The notes under the pieces are model-generated. The model did no database searches. It was not told where the DNA came from and saw only the letters and a program-made list of their open reading frames with translations. Made by a program: the position numbers and the translations under genes. DNA of 64,000 nt from JBBQLG01 sp964251665 (GTDB taxonomy: Bacteria > Bacteroidota > Bacteroidia > Cytophagales > Spirosomataceae). This document shows positions 42,697 through 52,968 of the stretch, in pieces; the stretch's first letter is position 1, and each line of letters begins with the position of its first letter. The stretch lies in contig CAXUKO010000002.1 in the NCBI GenBank assembly GCA_964251665.1, positions 434,001 to 498,000 on the forward strand, written 5' to 3'.

Positions 42697-43692
42697 TTAT
42701 TTTTCAAATCTAATTAAGTCGTTGTTGTAATCAATCTGCACTTTAAAGTATTGCAGGAACGATCCTCCAATTGCCCCTTTCACCATTTTATCCATTGAGC
42801 TAGCCATCCTCCTCCAAACTTCGTCGTTGCGGCTGGCAAACCAAACTGGCCCCGCTACAAGGTTTCCAATTTGAACTTGCGGGACCTCAATCAAATCAGA
42901 ACCCGCTAATTCACCCTTTTTGATAACTCGCCAGTCGGGATGGCGTTGCAGCCAATTGTCGAAAACACTTTTGGCAATAAACGATCCAGCCACTGAAGAC
43001 TGACTTGTCCGAAGACCTACTTTGCCTGCTTCACTCAATATAAAGGAAGCTCCCGTATCAAATAGCATATCAAACTTATCACCGTCAATAGACAAGGTCA
43101 TTCTGGGGTGTGCAAACCGTTTATTACCTGACTTGTCACTTTTGAAGCCTAGTTTTTGCATGTTTTTGTCCTCGGAGTTTTCCTGAAGCGGGGCATTCAT
43201 CATGATTTTGCCTACTTGATAGTCGAAAATCCAAGTATGATTTATGAAAAAAAATTGCCCCAGGAACACATCATGAGGTATATAGGTAGTTAATGAACTA
43301 CTAGTCGCTTCACCCGTCACCTCAAAAAAAGAGTTTTGTTCATACGCTTTAAAATAAGGATTAAGATTAGGCTCAGGAATGACTAGACTGTTATAAATTT
43401 CCTTTGTTAGAATATAGTTAGTTGTCTCATTATTGATTGTTAGATGAGAAATCTTGCTTTCCAGCTTGAGCCGACTGACGGTCTTAGGATAAATTGCCGT
43501 GTAGCCACCTCCTGTATCACAAAGACCAAGTAGAGTATCGCCGGACAGGGCTAGTATTTTTAAGTACAACCGTCCCTCAATTAGTGCTGATGGTAAATGA
43601 GTCGGCACATTAACTTGTTGAGAAAAACTTTGTATAGGTGCTTGCCAGATGAGTAACGTGCCAAGAAAGTATATAAAAAGAGATTTCATCAA
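42697..43692 (-). CDS. secreted retropepsin-like aspartic protease
   Basis: 331 residues with a signal peptide (residues about 1-25). Two copies of the retropepsin active-site pattern are present: LGLCDTGGGYTAIYP (about 56-70) and MLFDTGASFIL (about 209-219). This suggests a single-chain pepsin-type arrangement with both catalytic Asp. A C-terminal GGSFLQYFKVQIDYNNDLIR also fits the family. The gene is visibly AT-richer than its neighbours, which hints at recent acquisition. Confidence 0.75.
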   Translation of the reverse strand: MMKSLFIYFLGTLLIWQAPIQSFSQQVNVPTHLPSALIEGRLYLKILALSGDTLLGLCDTGGGYTAIYPKTVSRLKLESKISHLTINNETTNYILTKEIYNSLVIPEPNLNPYFKAYEQNSFFEVTGEATSSSLTTYIPHDVFLGQFFFINHTWIFDYQVGKIMMNAPLQENSEDKNMQKLGFKSDKSGNKRFAHPRMTLSIDGDKFDMLFDTGASFILSEAGKVGLRTSQSSVAGSFIAKSVFDNWLQRHPDWRVIKKGELAGSDLIEVPQVQIGNLVAGPVWFASRNDEVWRRMASSMDKMVKGAIGGSFLQYFKVQIDYNNDLIRFEK

Positions 43693-43728
43693 ATGTCTGT
43701 TGTATAAGTGTAAATTATGTAAAGTAAG

Positions 43729-44067
43729 CTATTTCCAGTTAGCAGCTCCTTCGCTCCACAAGGTTCGTACAGGTGAAATATCCGTCTTTTCGGGTTTAAC
43801 AACCTTTAAACACCCTTTACCCTTTAACATAGAATTTAGCTGCTGACTGTACCAGGTAGTCGGATCAGCCTGGCCTAAAACCGGGCCCAAATAGAGCATA
43901 ACGTAGTTGTTAGTAAGCCGCATTGAAGCAAAGTTTTTGCCTCTTAAATCAAACTGTTCAATGCCTCCTTTAGGCCCTTTCCCGCTTTTAGTTTGATAGG
44001 GATAAGTAGTCATTCCCTCAATGGCCAATAGGTGCTCCTTAAGGCTCTCGTAGAGTTGTTCTAACAT
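43729..44067 (-). CDS. small hypothetical protein, DUF1801-like
   Basis: 112 residues. LYESLKEHLLAIEGMTTYPY then FASMRLTNNYVMLYLGPVLG and LKGKGCLKVV suggest a small alpha+beta protein of the DUF1801/YdhG type, seen in many bacteria as an iron- or stress-related protein of unknown role. AT-rich like the adjoining protease gene. Confidence 0.55.
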   Translation of the reverse strand: MLEQLYESLKEHLLAIEGMTTYPYQTKSGKGPKGGIEQFDLRGKNFASMRLTNNYVMLYLGPVLGQADPTTWYSQQLNSMLKGKGCLKVVKPEKTDISPVRTLWSEGAANWK

Positions 44068-44175
44068 GACAGTAAGTAATTGAAACCTGATACATAATCA
44101 AAAGTTATGTCATTCCAGAGGAAAAATCAAACCGAATTCGCTTTGGTCAAACGCTGAGTTCCGTAACGCAATACC

Positions 44176-47100
44176 TTACCGGCCCTGCGTCAAAGCGGGA
44201 AGGGTATCGGTGGTGGTCAGGCCGGGTGTGGTCCGTTTGCTATTGCTGAACAGGCGGTTAAACGAGCGGGTGTAGAGCAGGCTGATGCCGCCACTGGTGG
44301 TAAGGGCCGTGTTATTGAAGGAGTTAATCTGCCCCAGAATACTCTGCTGATTGCGGTTGTACATCTTGACCCGCAGTCGTCCGTCGGGCCGAATCCAGTA
44401 TTCAAGCGTCCACTCACCCAGCAGACTGGCCGTGCTTGTCTGATTCTGCCCATAGGTGAACCCGCCGTCGCGGCTGATGCGAAACCGGTCGTTGAGGAAC
44501 CGGTAGGAGAACCGCAGTTGCAGGTTGTTGATCAGGTTTTCGTTGGCATTGCCCGCTCCAAGTGTACTCAGCGACACGCCCACATCGAGGTTCTTGTCCA
44601 GCGATGACGCTAACTGACTGATGCGGTTAGACAGCAGCTCACTGACGCTGTTGGCTGCCCCGGCAGACAGGTTGCCGCCGTCTAAAAGATTAGAGCCTTC
44701 AGGCAGCAACTGGTTAAAAATCAGGACACTGCTTACCTGCCGGGTTAATTCCTGCTCGTTGGTCTGAATGCGGTTTTCAAAGGCCGTGACGTACTGCCGG
44801 AACTCCGCCGAACTGGGGTATTCCTTTACTTTCAGATCGAAATTAATGTCGGGAGCCGTCAGCTGCCCGTTCAGTTTAATGAGCAGATCGACCGGGTAAC
44901 GCCGGGTCTGATCGGTGGTCGAGGTGGTTGTGGCACCCTGCGTTTGGGGCATCAGCGCGGCCAGCGAGGTGTATTGGGTATAAGCCGCCGTTACGTCGAG
45001 CAGGGCACTGTAGGGGTCGCCGGTCCAGGTGATGCGGCTGTTCGGCTGGATCTTGAAGCGTTTGTTGATCACATTCTGAAACGTGAAGGTGTACTCCCCC
45101 TGCTGTATTTCGTAGTTGCCGGTCATGGAAAACTCACCCTTGGTATCCACACGCATCGCAATACGGCCTTCGCCGTAGGCTTTAATGATATCTCCGGTTT
45201 GCCGGTCAAGCTGAATTTCGCAATAAGCATCCGGTGTAATATCCAGATTGAAATCCATCGCAATGCCCGACAGGTCAATCTCTGACCGGCCAGCGGCCGT
45301 TTTAGCTGAATCTGCTCCGGTAGCCTTGGCCACAGCGGTCGAATCGACGGCCTTTTTGCGGGGCACAAACCGGATAAATTCTTCCGTTGACACGCTGGTC
45401 GCACCATCGAGCGGAATGTACATCTGCGTGCCTTTGTTGCTGCGTACGTTGGCTTTGATGGCCAGGTTGCTGATCGGCCCGAACAACTCGCCTTTGCCCG
45501 TCACGAAAGCGGTGCCGTAAAACAGGTCATTGTCGCGGGTGGTCGTGTTCAACACCCGAATGTTGTTCAGGTCCGCGTCGAAATTGAGTTGGAAGTACTT
45601 GAAACCGTCGTGGTAAACACCGCCCCGTACGGTAGCTGTGTTGCCGTTGGGGTCGTGCAGTACCAGTTTTTTGGTTGTGATCTCGCCATCCGCAAACTCC
45701 ACCCGATCATCGAAGGTGAAGCCGGTTTTTAGGTAATCGATTGTCAGTCGTCCGCCCGTCACGTCGAGTCCGCCGGTCAATATCGGGTGACTCGGTGAGC
45801 CTTTGACCAGCACGGTACCCGACGCCGACCCACCAATGCCCGAGAATAAACCGGTCGTGAACGGCTCCAGAATACCCAGATCGGTCCGGCTGAAACTGGC
45901 CCGCATATCGAATGAATTGGTCTTTTTCTGCGGGTCATACGTCCCCGTGAGGGTGAGCACATCCCGGTTATCGCGGTTTACGCGGGTATCTATATTCAGG
46001 CGCTGCGCGTCAGGGTCCCAGGTACCCGTACCACGTACATCACCCACCCGAAAATCGCTGAAAGCCAGATCCGTTACGCGGAGTTCGCTCTCGACAATGG
46101 GCGTCTGATACAGGTTTCGGATGGTGAAGGTGCCATTCGTGGTACCGCTCAGCGACGTATTCAGCAGTGGATTGAGGGTTTCGAGCAGGAAGTTGCGCGC
46201 TTCCACATGCAGGTTCTCCAGCGAATCCTCCGATACCTTGCCCGACACCGCGATCAATTGATTACCGTTCGTTACCGCCAGATTGCGCACGGTAATGTCG
46301 GTGCCGACCTTACGGAGCAGACTCGATGGATTAAAGGCCCAGGTTTTACCCAGCAACTGGAAATCCGATTGCCGGAAAGTCAGGTCAATCGCATCGCCTT
46401 TGAACCGTAGTTCGCCGTTCAGAGTGGCGCGGTTGGTGCTGTTAGCCTGATGCAAACTGCTCGTGAAGTCGATATGGTCCACGTCCCAGGACGCTTCTGC
46501 CTGCCAGTTTTCGGTTGGGGCCAGGGTGCCATACTGCTGCCGGGCCGAGTTGATAATGACCGATGCCAGTACGGCCTCGCCCGTAGTCTGCTTGGACGTT
46601 GTCAGGTCCATGGTGCTCTTTCCGAACCCTAATTTCCCAAACCGCAACGAATCGGTCTGCGCCGTAGCGGTCAAAAAGGATGTGTTATCGACCGTAAACC
46701 GACCGTCTACCAGCGTGTTGGGTGCCACATAGCCGTCCGGGTACAAAAAGGCCAGCAGGGGAGCTGCGTTGGTTAACTGAAAGGCATAGTCGATGCTGTA
46801 GCGCGGCAGGGTAACCGGTTTTACGTTCGGCGTGGGATGCAGTACACCGGGGTGCCGGGCAACGGGCGGCTGAATCAGTTGAACAATGCCGGGTAAGGGC
46901 ACGCCTAATCGGATGGCTTTCTCCCGATAATAGGCCGTCCGGGTGGCTACATCGCCAACAAAATAAAGTGTATACTCAGTCAGCAGGCGGTTCAGGTCGC
47001 TTACCGTCCGATCCGGGGCAAAGTTGCCCTGAAGCCGGGCGGTCAGAAAATCCGAATGCACACCTAATTCGCGGGACCCTGTTGGCGCAATGGTCGATGT

Positions 47101-48882
47101 CAGGGTCAGCGTATCAATGGCTAACTGACGGCGGGGCAGGGTCAGTCGGGCCTCACGAAAACGGGCCTCACCAACCAATTCGTCAATCGTATTGCCATCC
47201 AGCGACACGTTGAAGCGCGTACGCACGTTCAGCGAATCGTCCAGCAACTTCAGCGCCCGAAGGTCGGCCAGATCCACGGTGCCGTTGCCGTCGAAGTGAT
47301 TCCGGGGGCCGCGCAGGTCAAACTCACCATCGACGTTAAAGGCCAGATTTTCGTCGCGCACACTTACCTGTCCGTTAAAAAACGCTTTTTGCAGGTTGCC
47401 GTTCACCGTTAGGTTCCGGTAGTCGTAGCCCTTCAGGCCAAAGCGGCTCAGGCGGGCATTTACGTCCAGACTGGCCGTGTTAACCGAGGTGCCGCGCCCG
47501 GTAATGCGGCCCTCGCCGTCGAGGGTTTGAAGCAGGTCGGGTTGTCCGATAAGTTGCCCGAGCGCAAAACGGTCGGCTTTCACCGTAGCCGTGTACGCCG
47601 TTTCGGTCCGCTTTGTCGCCAACCGAAGGGCCAGATCGCCCGAAACGTTACCAAGTGCTGTTTGGAAGGAGCCGACCGTGCGGAAATCATCGAAAGCCCC
47701 CACAAAACGGGCCTGAAAACCGACGGTGCCGAAGGGGCGGATGGCGTTGTTAAAACCCGAATCCGGGTAATACTGGTGCAGGTCGGCCATGTTGACCGAC
47801 GAGGGCGTAAACCCAAAGTTGACCGTTGTGCGGCTGGTTTCGGGCAGGCCTTTAAACGCAATATCGCCCGCAAGATGACTGCGGTGGCCAGGACCAAAGC
47901 GCAGGTCGGTCCGGCTAAGTTTGAAGTCGTTGACCGTGCCCCGAAAGTCGGTTGTTATTGCCCAGACTTCGTTCAGGCCCTGGATATAGTCCGAAAAGTA
48001 GCCGAGGTCTTTGGAGGTGATGACCGTGCCGCGCAGCCGGGCCTCCATCCGAACCAGGCTGTTAAAATGGCTGAACGCCCGGGGGTGGTAATAGTTGAAA
48101 ATCAACTCGTCGCGGATGATCGAATTGTTGATGTGAGCGTGTAAATCGGCGAGTCGTAATTTGGTATCGCAGAACAGGAAACGCGTATCCAACTGCCGCA
48201 ACCGCAGGGTAGTATGCCGGTCGATGGCCCGCAGATGGATGATGTCGCCCGAAATGCTATCCCCCAAAATGGTGAAATTCCGCACGTTGCCATTGAGCTG
48301 ACCGAGTGTGAAATGGTCCAGATCGAACTTACTCCGGTTGGCGATCAGTGGTTCGCGCGGGTCGGACAGCGTAAACGCTCCATCAATAATGGTCGCTTTC
48401 GGAATCGTAAAGGGCGAATGCACATCGGAGTGCGGAGCATTGGGATCGCCCGTCAGGTCGCTGATGCGCCGGATGAACTCTTCGATGTTCGTTTCGCCAT
48501 CAACGCCGTTTTTAAGGAGTCGTACATCGGGCCGGTATAGGAGCAGTTCGTCCAGGTGCGGGCTTTTAGCGGTACTATCCCAGAAAAAACGCGGATTCAG
48601 ATCATAGTTGGCTTCGAGCCGCCCCACGGTAATCATCGGCTCGTTATGCCGGTCGCGCACGTGCACGTCTTCGAGGGTGAGGGTGTCGAACCATTTCAGC
48701 GACACATGGCCGATGGTGATTGGAAACTTCAGCTTATCGGATGCGTAGGTCGCCAGTTTCTGCACAACGGCGGTCTGCACCGATGGGATCTGTAACCCCA
48801 CCACCGCGCCAACCAGCACCAGCACCACAGCCAGCAGGCCGTAGAGCAGTGTTTGCAGCAGAATGGAAAGGAGTTGACGCAT
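44176..48882 (-). CDS. tamB: TamB-like translocation/assembly protein
   Basis: 1568 residues, with an N-terminal membrane anchor (about 5-30) and then a very long repetitive beta-strand body with AsmA/TamB-type segments (LRFGKLGFGKSTMDLTTSK, TGGRLTIDYLKTGFTFDDR). The C-terminal TamB (DUF490) domain has GYARIAM-like strands and the LLIKLNGQLTAPDINFDLKV motif. TamB spans the periplasm and carries phospholipids or assists outer-membrane protein assembly. The position next to, and divergent from, tsaD is a common Bacteroidota arrangement. Length fits the family. Confidence 0.9.
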   Translation of the reverse strand: MRQLLSILLQTLLYGLLAVVLVLVGAVVGLQIPSVQTAVVQKLATYASDKLKFPITIGHVSLKWFDTLTLEDVHVRDRHNEPMITVGRLEANYDLNPRFFWDSTAKSPHLDELLLYRPDVRLLKNGVDGETNIEEFIRRISDLTGDPNAPHSDVHSPFTIPKATIIDGAFTLSDPREPLIANRSKFDLDHFTLGQLNGNVRNFTILGDSISGDIIHLRAIDRHTTLRLRQLDTRFLFCDTKLRLADLHAHINNSIIRDELIFNYYHPRAFSHFNSLVRMEARLRGTVITSKDLGYFSDYIQGLNEVWAITTDFRGTVNDFKLSRTDLRFGPGHRSHLAGDIAFKGLPETSRTTVNFGFTPSSVNMADLHQYYPDSGFNNAIRPFGTVGFQARFVGAFDDFRTVGSFQTALGNVSGDLALRLATKRTETAYTATVKADRFALGQLIGQPDLLQTLDGEGRITGRGTSVNTASLDVNARLSRFGLKGYDYRNLTVNGNLQKAFFNGQVSVRDENLAFNVDGEFDLRGPRNHFDGNGTVDLADLRALKLLDDSLNVRTRFNVSLDGNTIDELVGEARFREARLTLPRRQLAIDTLTLTSTIAPTGSRELGVHSDFLTARLQGNFAPDRTVSDLNRLLTEYTLYFVGDVATRTAYYREKAIRLGVPLPGIVQLIQPPVARHPGVLHPTPNVKPVTLPRYSIDYAFQLTNAAPLLAFLYPDGYVAPNTLVDGRFTVDNTSFLTATAQTDSLRFGKLGFGKSTMDLTTSKQTTGEAVLASVIINSARQQYGTLAPTENWQAEASWDVDHIDFTSSLHQANSTNRATLNGELRFKGDAIDLTFRQSDFQLLGKTWAFNPSSLLRKVGTDITVRNLAVTNGNQLIAVSGKVSEDSLENLHVEARNFLLETLNPLLNTSLSGTTNGTFTIRNLYQTPIVESELRVTDLAFSDFRVGDVRGTGTWDPDAQRLNIDTRVNRDNRDVLTLTGTYDPQKKTNSFDMRASFSRTDLGILEPFTTGLFSGIGGSASGTVLVKGSPSHPILTGGLDVTGGRLTIDYLKTGFTFDDRVEFADGEITTKKLVLHDPNGNTATVRGGVYHDGFKYFQLNFDADLNNIRVLNTTTRDNDLFYGTAFVTGKGELFGPISNLAIKANVRSNKGTQMYIPLDGATSVSTEEFIRFVPRKKAVDSTAVAKATGADSAKTAAGRSEIDLSGIAMDFNLDITPDAYCEIQLDRQTGDIIKAYGEGRIAMRVDTKGEFSMTGNYEIQQGEYTFTFQNVINKRFKIQPNSRITWTGDPYSALLDVTAAYTQYTSLAALMPQTQGATTTSTTDQTRRYPVDLLIKLNGQLTAPDINFDLKVKEYPSSAEFRQYVTAFENRIQTNEQELTRQVSSVLIFNQLLPEGSNLLDGGNLSAGAANSVSELLSNRISQLASSLDKNLDVGVSLSTLGAGNANENLINNLQLRFSYRFLNDRFRISRDGGFTYGQNQTSTASLLGEWTLEYWIRPDGRLRVKMYNRNQQSILGQINSFNNTALTTSGGISLLYTRSFNRLFSNSKRTTPGLTTTDTLPALTQGR

Positions 48883-49053
48883 TAGGGTGCCTGAACAACT
48901 GGTGGTAAGCCGTTATCAATGATTCTTCTGGTAGCTTTGCCGGGTCATTGCCGACAACTGGTGCTGACCGTTGGATAAAAAGACCCGGGAATGGTTTAGT
49001 GGGTCCTCTTTGTTCATCGATAACAAGTCCTTTTCACTGTTAACGGTTCACGA

Positions 49054-50052
49054 ATGATTATTTTGGCGATTGAATCCTCGTGCGACGAGACATCGGCCTC
49101 CGTTATTAGTAACGGACGGGTTCTATCCAATGTTATTGCCGCACAATTGATTCATGAACAATACGGGGGTGTCGTGCCTGAATTGGCCTCACGGGCGCAT
49201 CAGCAGCACATTGTGCCCGTAGTAGCCCGGGCACTAACTGATGCAAATGTATCGAAATCTGACCTGAATGCCATTGCTTTTACGCGCGGCCCCGGGCTGC
49301 TGGGTTCGTTGCTGGTCGGAACCTCCTTCGCCAAGGCGCTGGCGCTGGGACTGAACATTCCGCTCATTGAGGTTAACCACATGCAGGCCCACGTGCTGGC
49401 CCATTTCATCGACGGTGCTTCCCCGGAATTTCCCTTTCTGTGCCTGACCGTCAGCGGGGGACATACGCAGATTGTTCGGGTTGACAGCCCGCTCGATATG
49501 ACGGTGATTGGCCAGACGCAGGACGATGCTGTGGGCGAAGCGTTCGATAAATCGGCTAAATTACTGGGCCTGCCGTATCCTGGCGGACCACTTATCGACC
49601 GGTATGCCGCTATGGGGAACCCGCTGGCATTTCGCTTCCCGCTGACCGATATGCCGGGCCTGGATTTCTCGTTCAGTGGCATCAAAACGGCCATTATGTA
49701 CTTTTTACGGGATAATGTCCGGGCCAATCCTGATTTTGTGGCGCAGCACCGGGCCGATATTTGCGCCAGTATTCAGCACACGCTGATTCAGATGCTGCTG
49801 GGGAAACTAAAGAAAGCCGCCCGCGAAACGGGGATTCGGGATGTGGCCATTGCCGGAGGGGTGTCGGCCAACAGCGGGCTGCGCACGGCCCTGACCCAAA
49901 CGGGGGAGGAGTTGGGCTGGCGGGTATTTATCCCCCGGTTTGAGTACTGCACCGACAATGCCGCCATGATTGCGATGGCGGCTCATTTCAAATACCAGCA
50001 CGGCGATTTTGTGGGTCAGGACGTTAGTCCCTTACCCCGGATGGCTATGTAA
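49054..50052 (+). CDS. tsaD: tRNA N6-adenosine threonylcarbamoyltransferase
   Basis: 332 residues. TsaD/Kae1/Gcp is essential for the t6A37 modification of tRNAs decoding ANN codons. Hallmarks are AIESSCDETSASV, the metal site in HMQAHV (His109 and His113), SGGHTQIV, FDKSAKLLGLPYPGG, GGVSANSGLR and DNAAMIAMAA. The length is normal. It is divergent from tamB, with a 170-bp gap. Confidence 0.97.
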   Translation: MIILAIESSCDETSASVISNGRVLSNVIAAQLIHEQYGGVVPELASRAHQQHIVPVVARALTDANVSKSDLNAIAFTRGPGLLGSLLVGTSFAKALALGLNIPLIEVNHMQAHVLAHFIDGASPEFPFLCLTVSGGHTQIVRVDSPLDMTVIGQTQDDAVGEAFDKSAKLLGLPYPGGPLIDRYAAMGNPLAFRFPLTDMPGLDFSFSGIKTAIMYFLRDNVRANPDFVAQHRADICASIQHTLIQMLLGKLKKAARETGIRDVAIAGGVSANSGLRTALTQTGEELGWRVFIPRFEYCTDNAAMIAMAAHFKYQHGDFVGQDVSPLPRMAM

Positions 50053-50199
50053 GTCGTCGTTATCCACGTTGCTTTTTTCGATCCGCCCAAAGCCGACGAA
50101 GCGTTTCTATCAAACGACTCGTCGGCTTTTCTGTGTCAGGCCCCGCCACTACGGTCAGCAATGCACCGTTTGCTTATTAAGAAGTTTTCTAAATAGTTC

Positions 50200-50229
50200 T
50201 TGTAGATTAACCTGTGGCATCTACCTTTG
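50200..50229 (+). promoter_or_regulatory. promoter of the TonB receptor gene
   Basis: TTG (50200-50202) is followed 19 nt later by TACCTTTG (50222-50229), a textbook Bacteroidota promoter. The transcript would start near 50236, close to the ATG at 50254, leaving a very short 5' leader. Confidence 0.7.
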
Positions 50230-50253
50230 TGGCGTTTATAATCAGTCTAAATA

Positions 50254-52713
50254 ATGATTGCACGCTACCACTTCCGTCTGCCAGGTTCGCTTTATAAATT
50301 TCTGATCCTACTCAGCCTCGTATCTACACTGTTCGCTCAATGGGTTCAGGCCCAGAGCAACGGGTCAATCAGCGGTACCATCAAAACCAGTGATGGTAAT
50401 CCGGCGGCCTTTGTTAATGTAAGTCTGAAAGAAGTGCGCCGGGGGGCGGTCACTACCGAAACCGGTTCATTTCAAATCAAAGGCATTGGCGCAGGTACCT
50501 ACACTCTACGCATTTCGTCGGTCGGTCTGAAAGTCCAGGAAAGACCCGTTACGGTTGCCGCCGGTCAGGCAACGTCAGTCGATATTATGCTGGTCGAAAG
50601 TGCGGCCCAGCTCGACGAAGTCGAAGTTACGGGGGTGAACAGGGTGGCCTCGCTCGGCAAAGCCGGTATTGCACCGCTCGACCTGCCGCAGTCGACGGGT
50701 ATTGTGAGCAGCATTGTGATCGAAAATCAGCAGATTTCCCGATTGGGCGACGCTCTCAAAAACGTCAGCGGGGTATCGCTCACGCAGCAGCGGGGTGGCG
50801 TAGCCGAAACGTTCTCGGCCCGTGGGTACAGCATCGGTATTGCCGGCTCGGGTAGCAGCATCTTCAAAAATGGTGCTTTGTCGAACACCGCCGGGTTTCC
50901 CGAAGCGAGCACTTTAGAGTCCGTCGAAGTGCTGAAAGGCAGCGCGGCTCTGCTTTACGGCAATGTGTCGGGCGGGCTGATTGTCAACATGGTTACTAAA
51001 AAACCGAAGTTTAACTGGGGGGGCGAAGTGTCCATGCGGTATGGCAGCTATAATCTCTACAAACCAATCGTCGACGTGTACGGCCCCATCGCCAAAAACC
51101 TGGCGTTTCGGGTGGTTGGTACCTATGAGAATGCCAAAAGCTACCGCGATGTGGTGAAGTCCGAGCGGGTGTACGTGAACCCGTCGTTACTCTACAAACT
51201 GGGCGACAAGAAAACGATTCTCGTACAGGGCGACTACCTGAAGGCGAACCTCACGCCCGACAACGGAATCGGGTCGCTGAATCAGAACCAGGATGCCGTT
51301 ATTCCCACGAACATTCCCCGTTCCCGCTTTATTAATACCAACTGGGCGTACAATAACCTGACTCAGACCACGGGTTCGACCACTATTGACCACAGTTTCA
51401 ATCAAAACTGGCGGCTGAACTTCATTGCGTCGGCGCAACGGACGGACGTTACCTCCTACGGAGCGGCTGTGCCCAACAACACCATCGCGCCGAATGGTGA
51501 CTGGAGCCGCACGCTGAGCCGCGCCCTGACGCGGGAAGATGATTATACCGGGCAGCTTAACCTGAATGGCCGGTTCAATACGGGTTCGGTGGGGCATCAG
51601 GTCCTGGTTGGATCGGACATCGTTAAAGTAGAAACGGTCAGCAACTCCTTCACTATTACCAGTGGGGGTAAGCCGGTGACGACCTACGACATCATCAATG
51701 TGCTTGACCCGACGAAATACGTAGCCCGCACCGACATTCCCGATGCCAATGCCATCTCGCGCACCACGTCGCCTTCGTACCGGCTGGGCTACTACGCTCA
51801 GGATCTGATCAGCCTGACGGAAAAAATCAAAGTGCTGGCCGGGCTGCGCTGGTCATACATAAAAACGCTGCAAACCAGTGTCGAAAACCTGACCAATAAC
51901 ACAACGGCGGGCGGGGCAGCCGCTACCCGCTACGACCGGGCCTTTTCGCCCAAAGTTGCGCTGGTGTATCAGCCGGTTAAGACTTCATCCATCTTCGCCA
52001 GTTACTCCAACAATTTCACCACCAATACCGGCGTCGATATTTACGGGCAACTGCTGCGGCCATCGTGGGTTAACCAGTACGAAGCCGGGTTGAAAAATGA
52101 ACTGCTCAACGGCCGGTTCACGGCCAACTTCAGTCTTTACCGCATCGTTAACAGCAATTTTGCGCAAATCGCCCCCTACAAGGCTGATGGGTCGTCCAAC
52201 ACGGATACGAACGTGAAAGAGCTGACGGGCGAAACGACCAGCGATGGTCTGGAAGTGGACCTGACGGGTAACCTGTCCAAAAACTTTTATTTCATTGCCG
52301 GGTACGGCTATAACTACATGCGCTACAGCAAAAGCTCGGGCGCGAAAGGCGCACCGGTGCTGGGCGAACGGCTGACCAACAACCCGGCGCATACGGCTAA
52401 TGCCACCGTTTTTTACACCTTCGATCTGCCGCAGTTGCGGGGCCTGAAACTCGGTGCTTCGGCGTTCTATACGGGTGCCCGCAACGGTGGTAACAACAAC
52501 ACCATTGGCCAGACGCCCGCATTCAGCCGGTTGATTCCGCTAACAGGCTTCACCACCATCGACCTCACGGCTGGCTATGCGTTCCGCAGGGTTTCGTTGC
52601 TGGCCAAGGTATCGAACATCACCAACGAACTGAATTACCTGATTCACGACCGGTACAGCATCATGCCGATTCCGCCGAGACAGTTCACGACTACTTTAAC
52701 GTATAAGTTTTAA
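50254..52713 (+). CDS. TonB-dependent siderophore-type receptor
   Basis: 819 residues. Signal peptide (about 1-33, ending QAQS), then a CarboxypepD_reg-like domain (about 36-120; GSISGTIKTSDGNPAAFVNV). A TonB-box-like/plug region has LSRL-type TSIV segments (SIVIENQQISRLGDALKNVS and GVSLTQQRGG). The rest is a 22-strand beta-barrel ending TTTLTYKF. It resembles ferric-siderophore receptors (FhuA type). The companion secreted protein follows 255 bp downstream. The ligand is probably an iron or metal chelate. Confidence 0.9.
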   Translation: MIARYHFRLPGSLYKFLILLSLVSTLFAQWVQAQSNGSISGTIKTSDGNPAAFVNVSLKEVRRGAVTTETGSFQIKGIGAGTYTLRISSVGLKVQERPVTVAAGQATSVDIMLVESAAQLDEVEVTGVNRVASLGKAGIAPLDLPQSTGIVSSIVIENQQISRLGDALKNVSGVSLTQQRGGVAETFSARGYSIGIAGSGSSIFKNGALSNTAGFPEASTLESVEVLKGSAALLYGNVSGGLIVNMVTKKPKFNWGGEVSMRYGSYNLYKPIVDVYGPIAKNLAFRVVGTYENAKSYRDVVKSERVYVNPSLLYKLGDKKTILVQGDYLKANLTPDNGIGSLNQNQDAVIPTNIPRSRFINTNWAYNNLTQTTGSTTIDHSFNQNWRLNFIASAQRTDVTSYGAAVPNNTIAPNGDWSRTLSRALTREDDYTGQLNLNGRFNTGSVGHQVLVGSDIVKVETVSNSFTITSGGKPVTTYDIINVLDPTKYVARTDIPDANAISRTTSPSYRLGYYAQDLISLTEKIKVLAGLRWSYIKTLQTSVENLTNNTTAGGAAATRYDRAFSPKVALVYQPVKTSSIFASYSNNFTTNTGVDIYGQLLRPSWVNQYEAGLKNELLNGRFTANFSLYRIVNSNFAQIAPYKADGSSNTDTNVKELTGETTSDGLEVDLTGNLSKNFYFIAGYGYNYMRYSKSSGAKGAPVLGERLTNNPAHTANATVFYTFDLPQLRGLKLGASAFYTGARNGGNNNTIGQTPAFSRLIPLTGFTTIDLTAGYAFRRVSLLAKVSNITNELNYLIHDRYSIMPIPPRQFTTTLTYKF

Positions 52714-52762
52714 AATCAGTCAGTTATCCTGTTCATCTGGAAGCTGTTTGGGTTAAGAGTAA

Positions 52763-52920
52763 GCCCCGTCAGGGGCGGCATCTTTGTAGAAGAAATTGGA
52801 GAGTCAAGAGACATAGTTCCGTAGGAACGGCATCTTGGGTCATTTAAGATGTCGTTCCTACGGAACTATGGTCTACTTTGTTGCTGACTTGATCTATAAA
52901 GATGCCGTGCCTACCGGCAC
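52763..52920. repeat. cluster of REP-like palindromes sharing an 8-bp tail
   Basis: Four short palindromes stand in a row, each next to a copy of GGCATCTT or its complement: GCCCCGTCAGGGGC (52763-52776, tail 52777-52784), GTTCCGTAGGAAC (52816-52828, tail 52829-52836), its inverted partner (52854-52866, tail 52846-52853 with one change) and GTGCCTACCGGCAC (52907-52920, tail 52899-52906). Heads differ but tails are conserved. The second and third form one long 26-bp hairpin. Confidence 0.7.
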
Positions 52921-52968
52921 TTATAGCTAATTCAAACAGTTTCCTGCTAATCAATCAAATTCTGTCCC

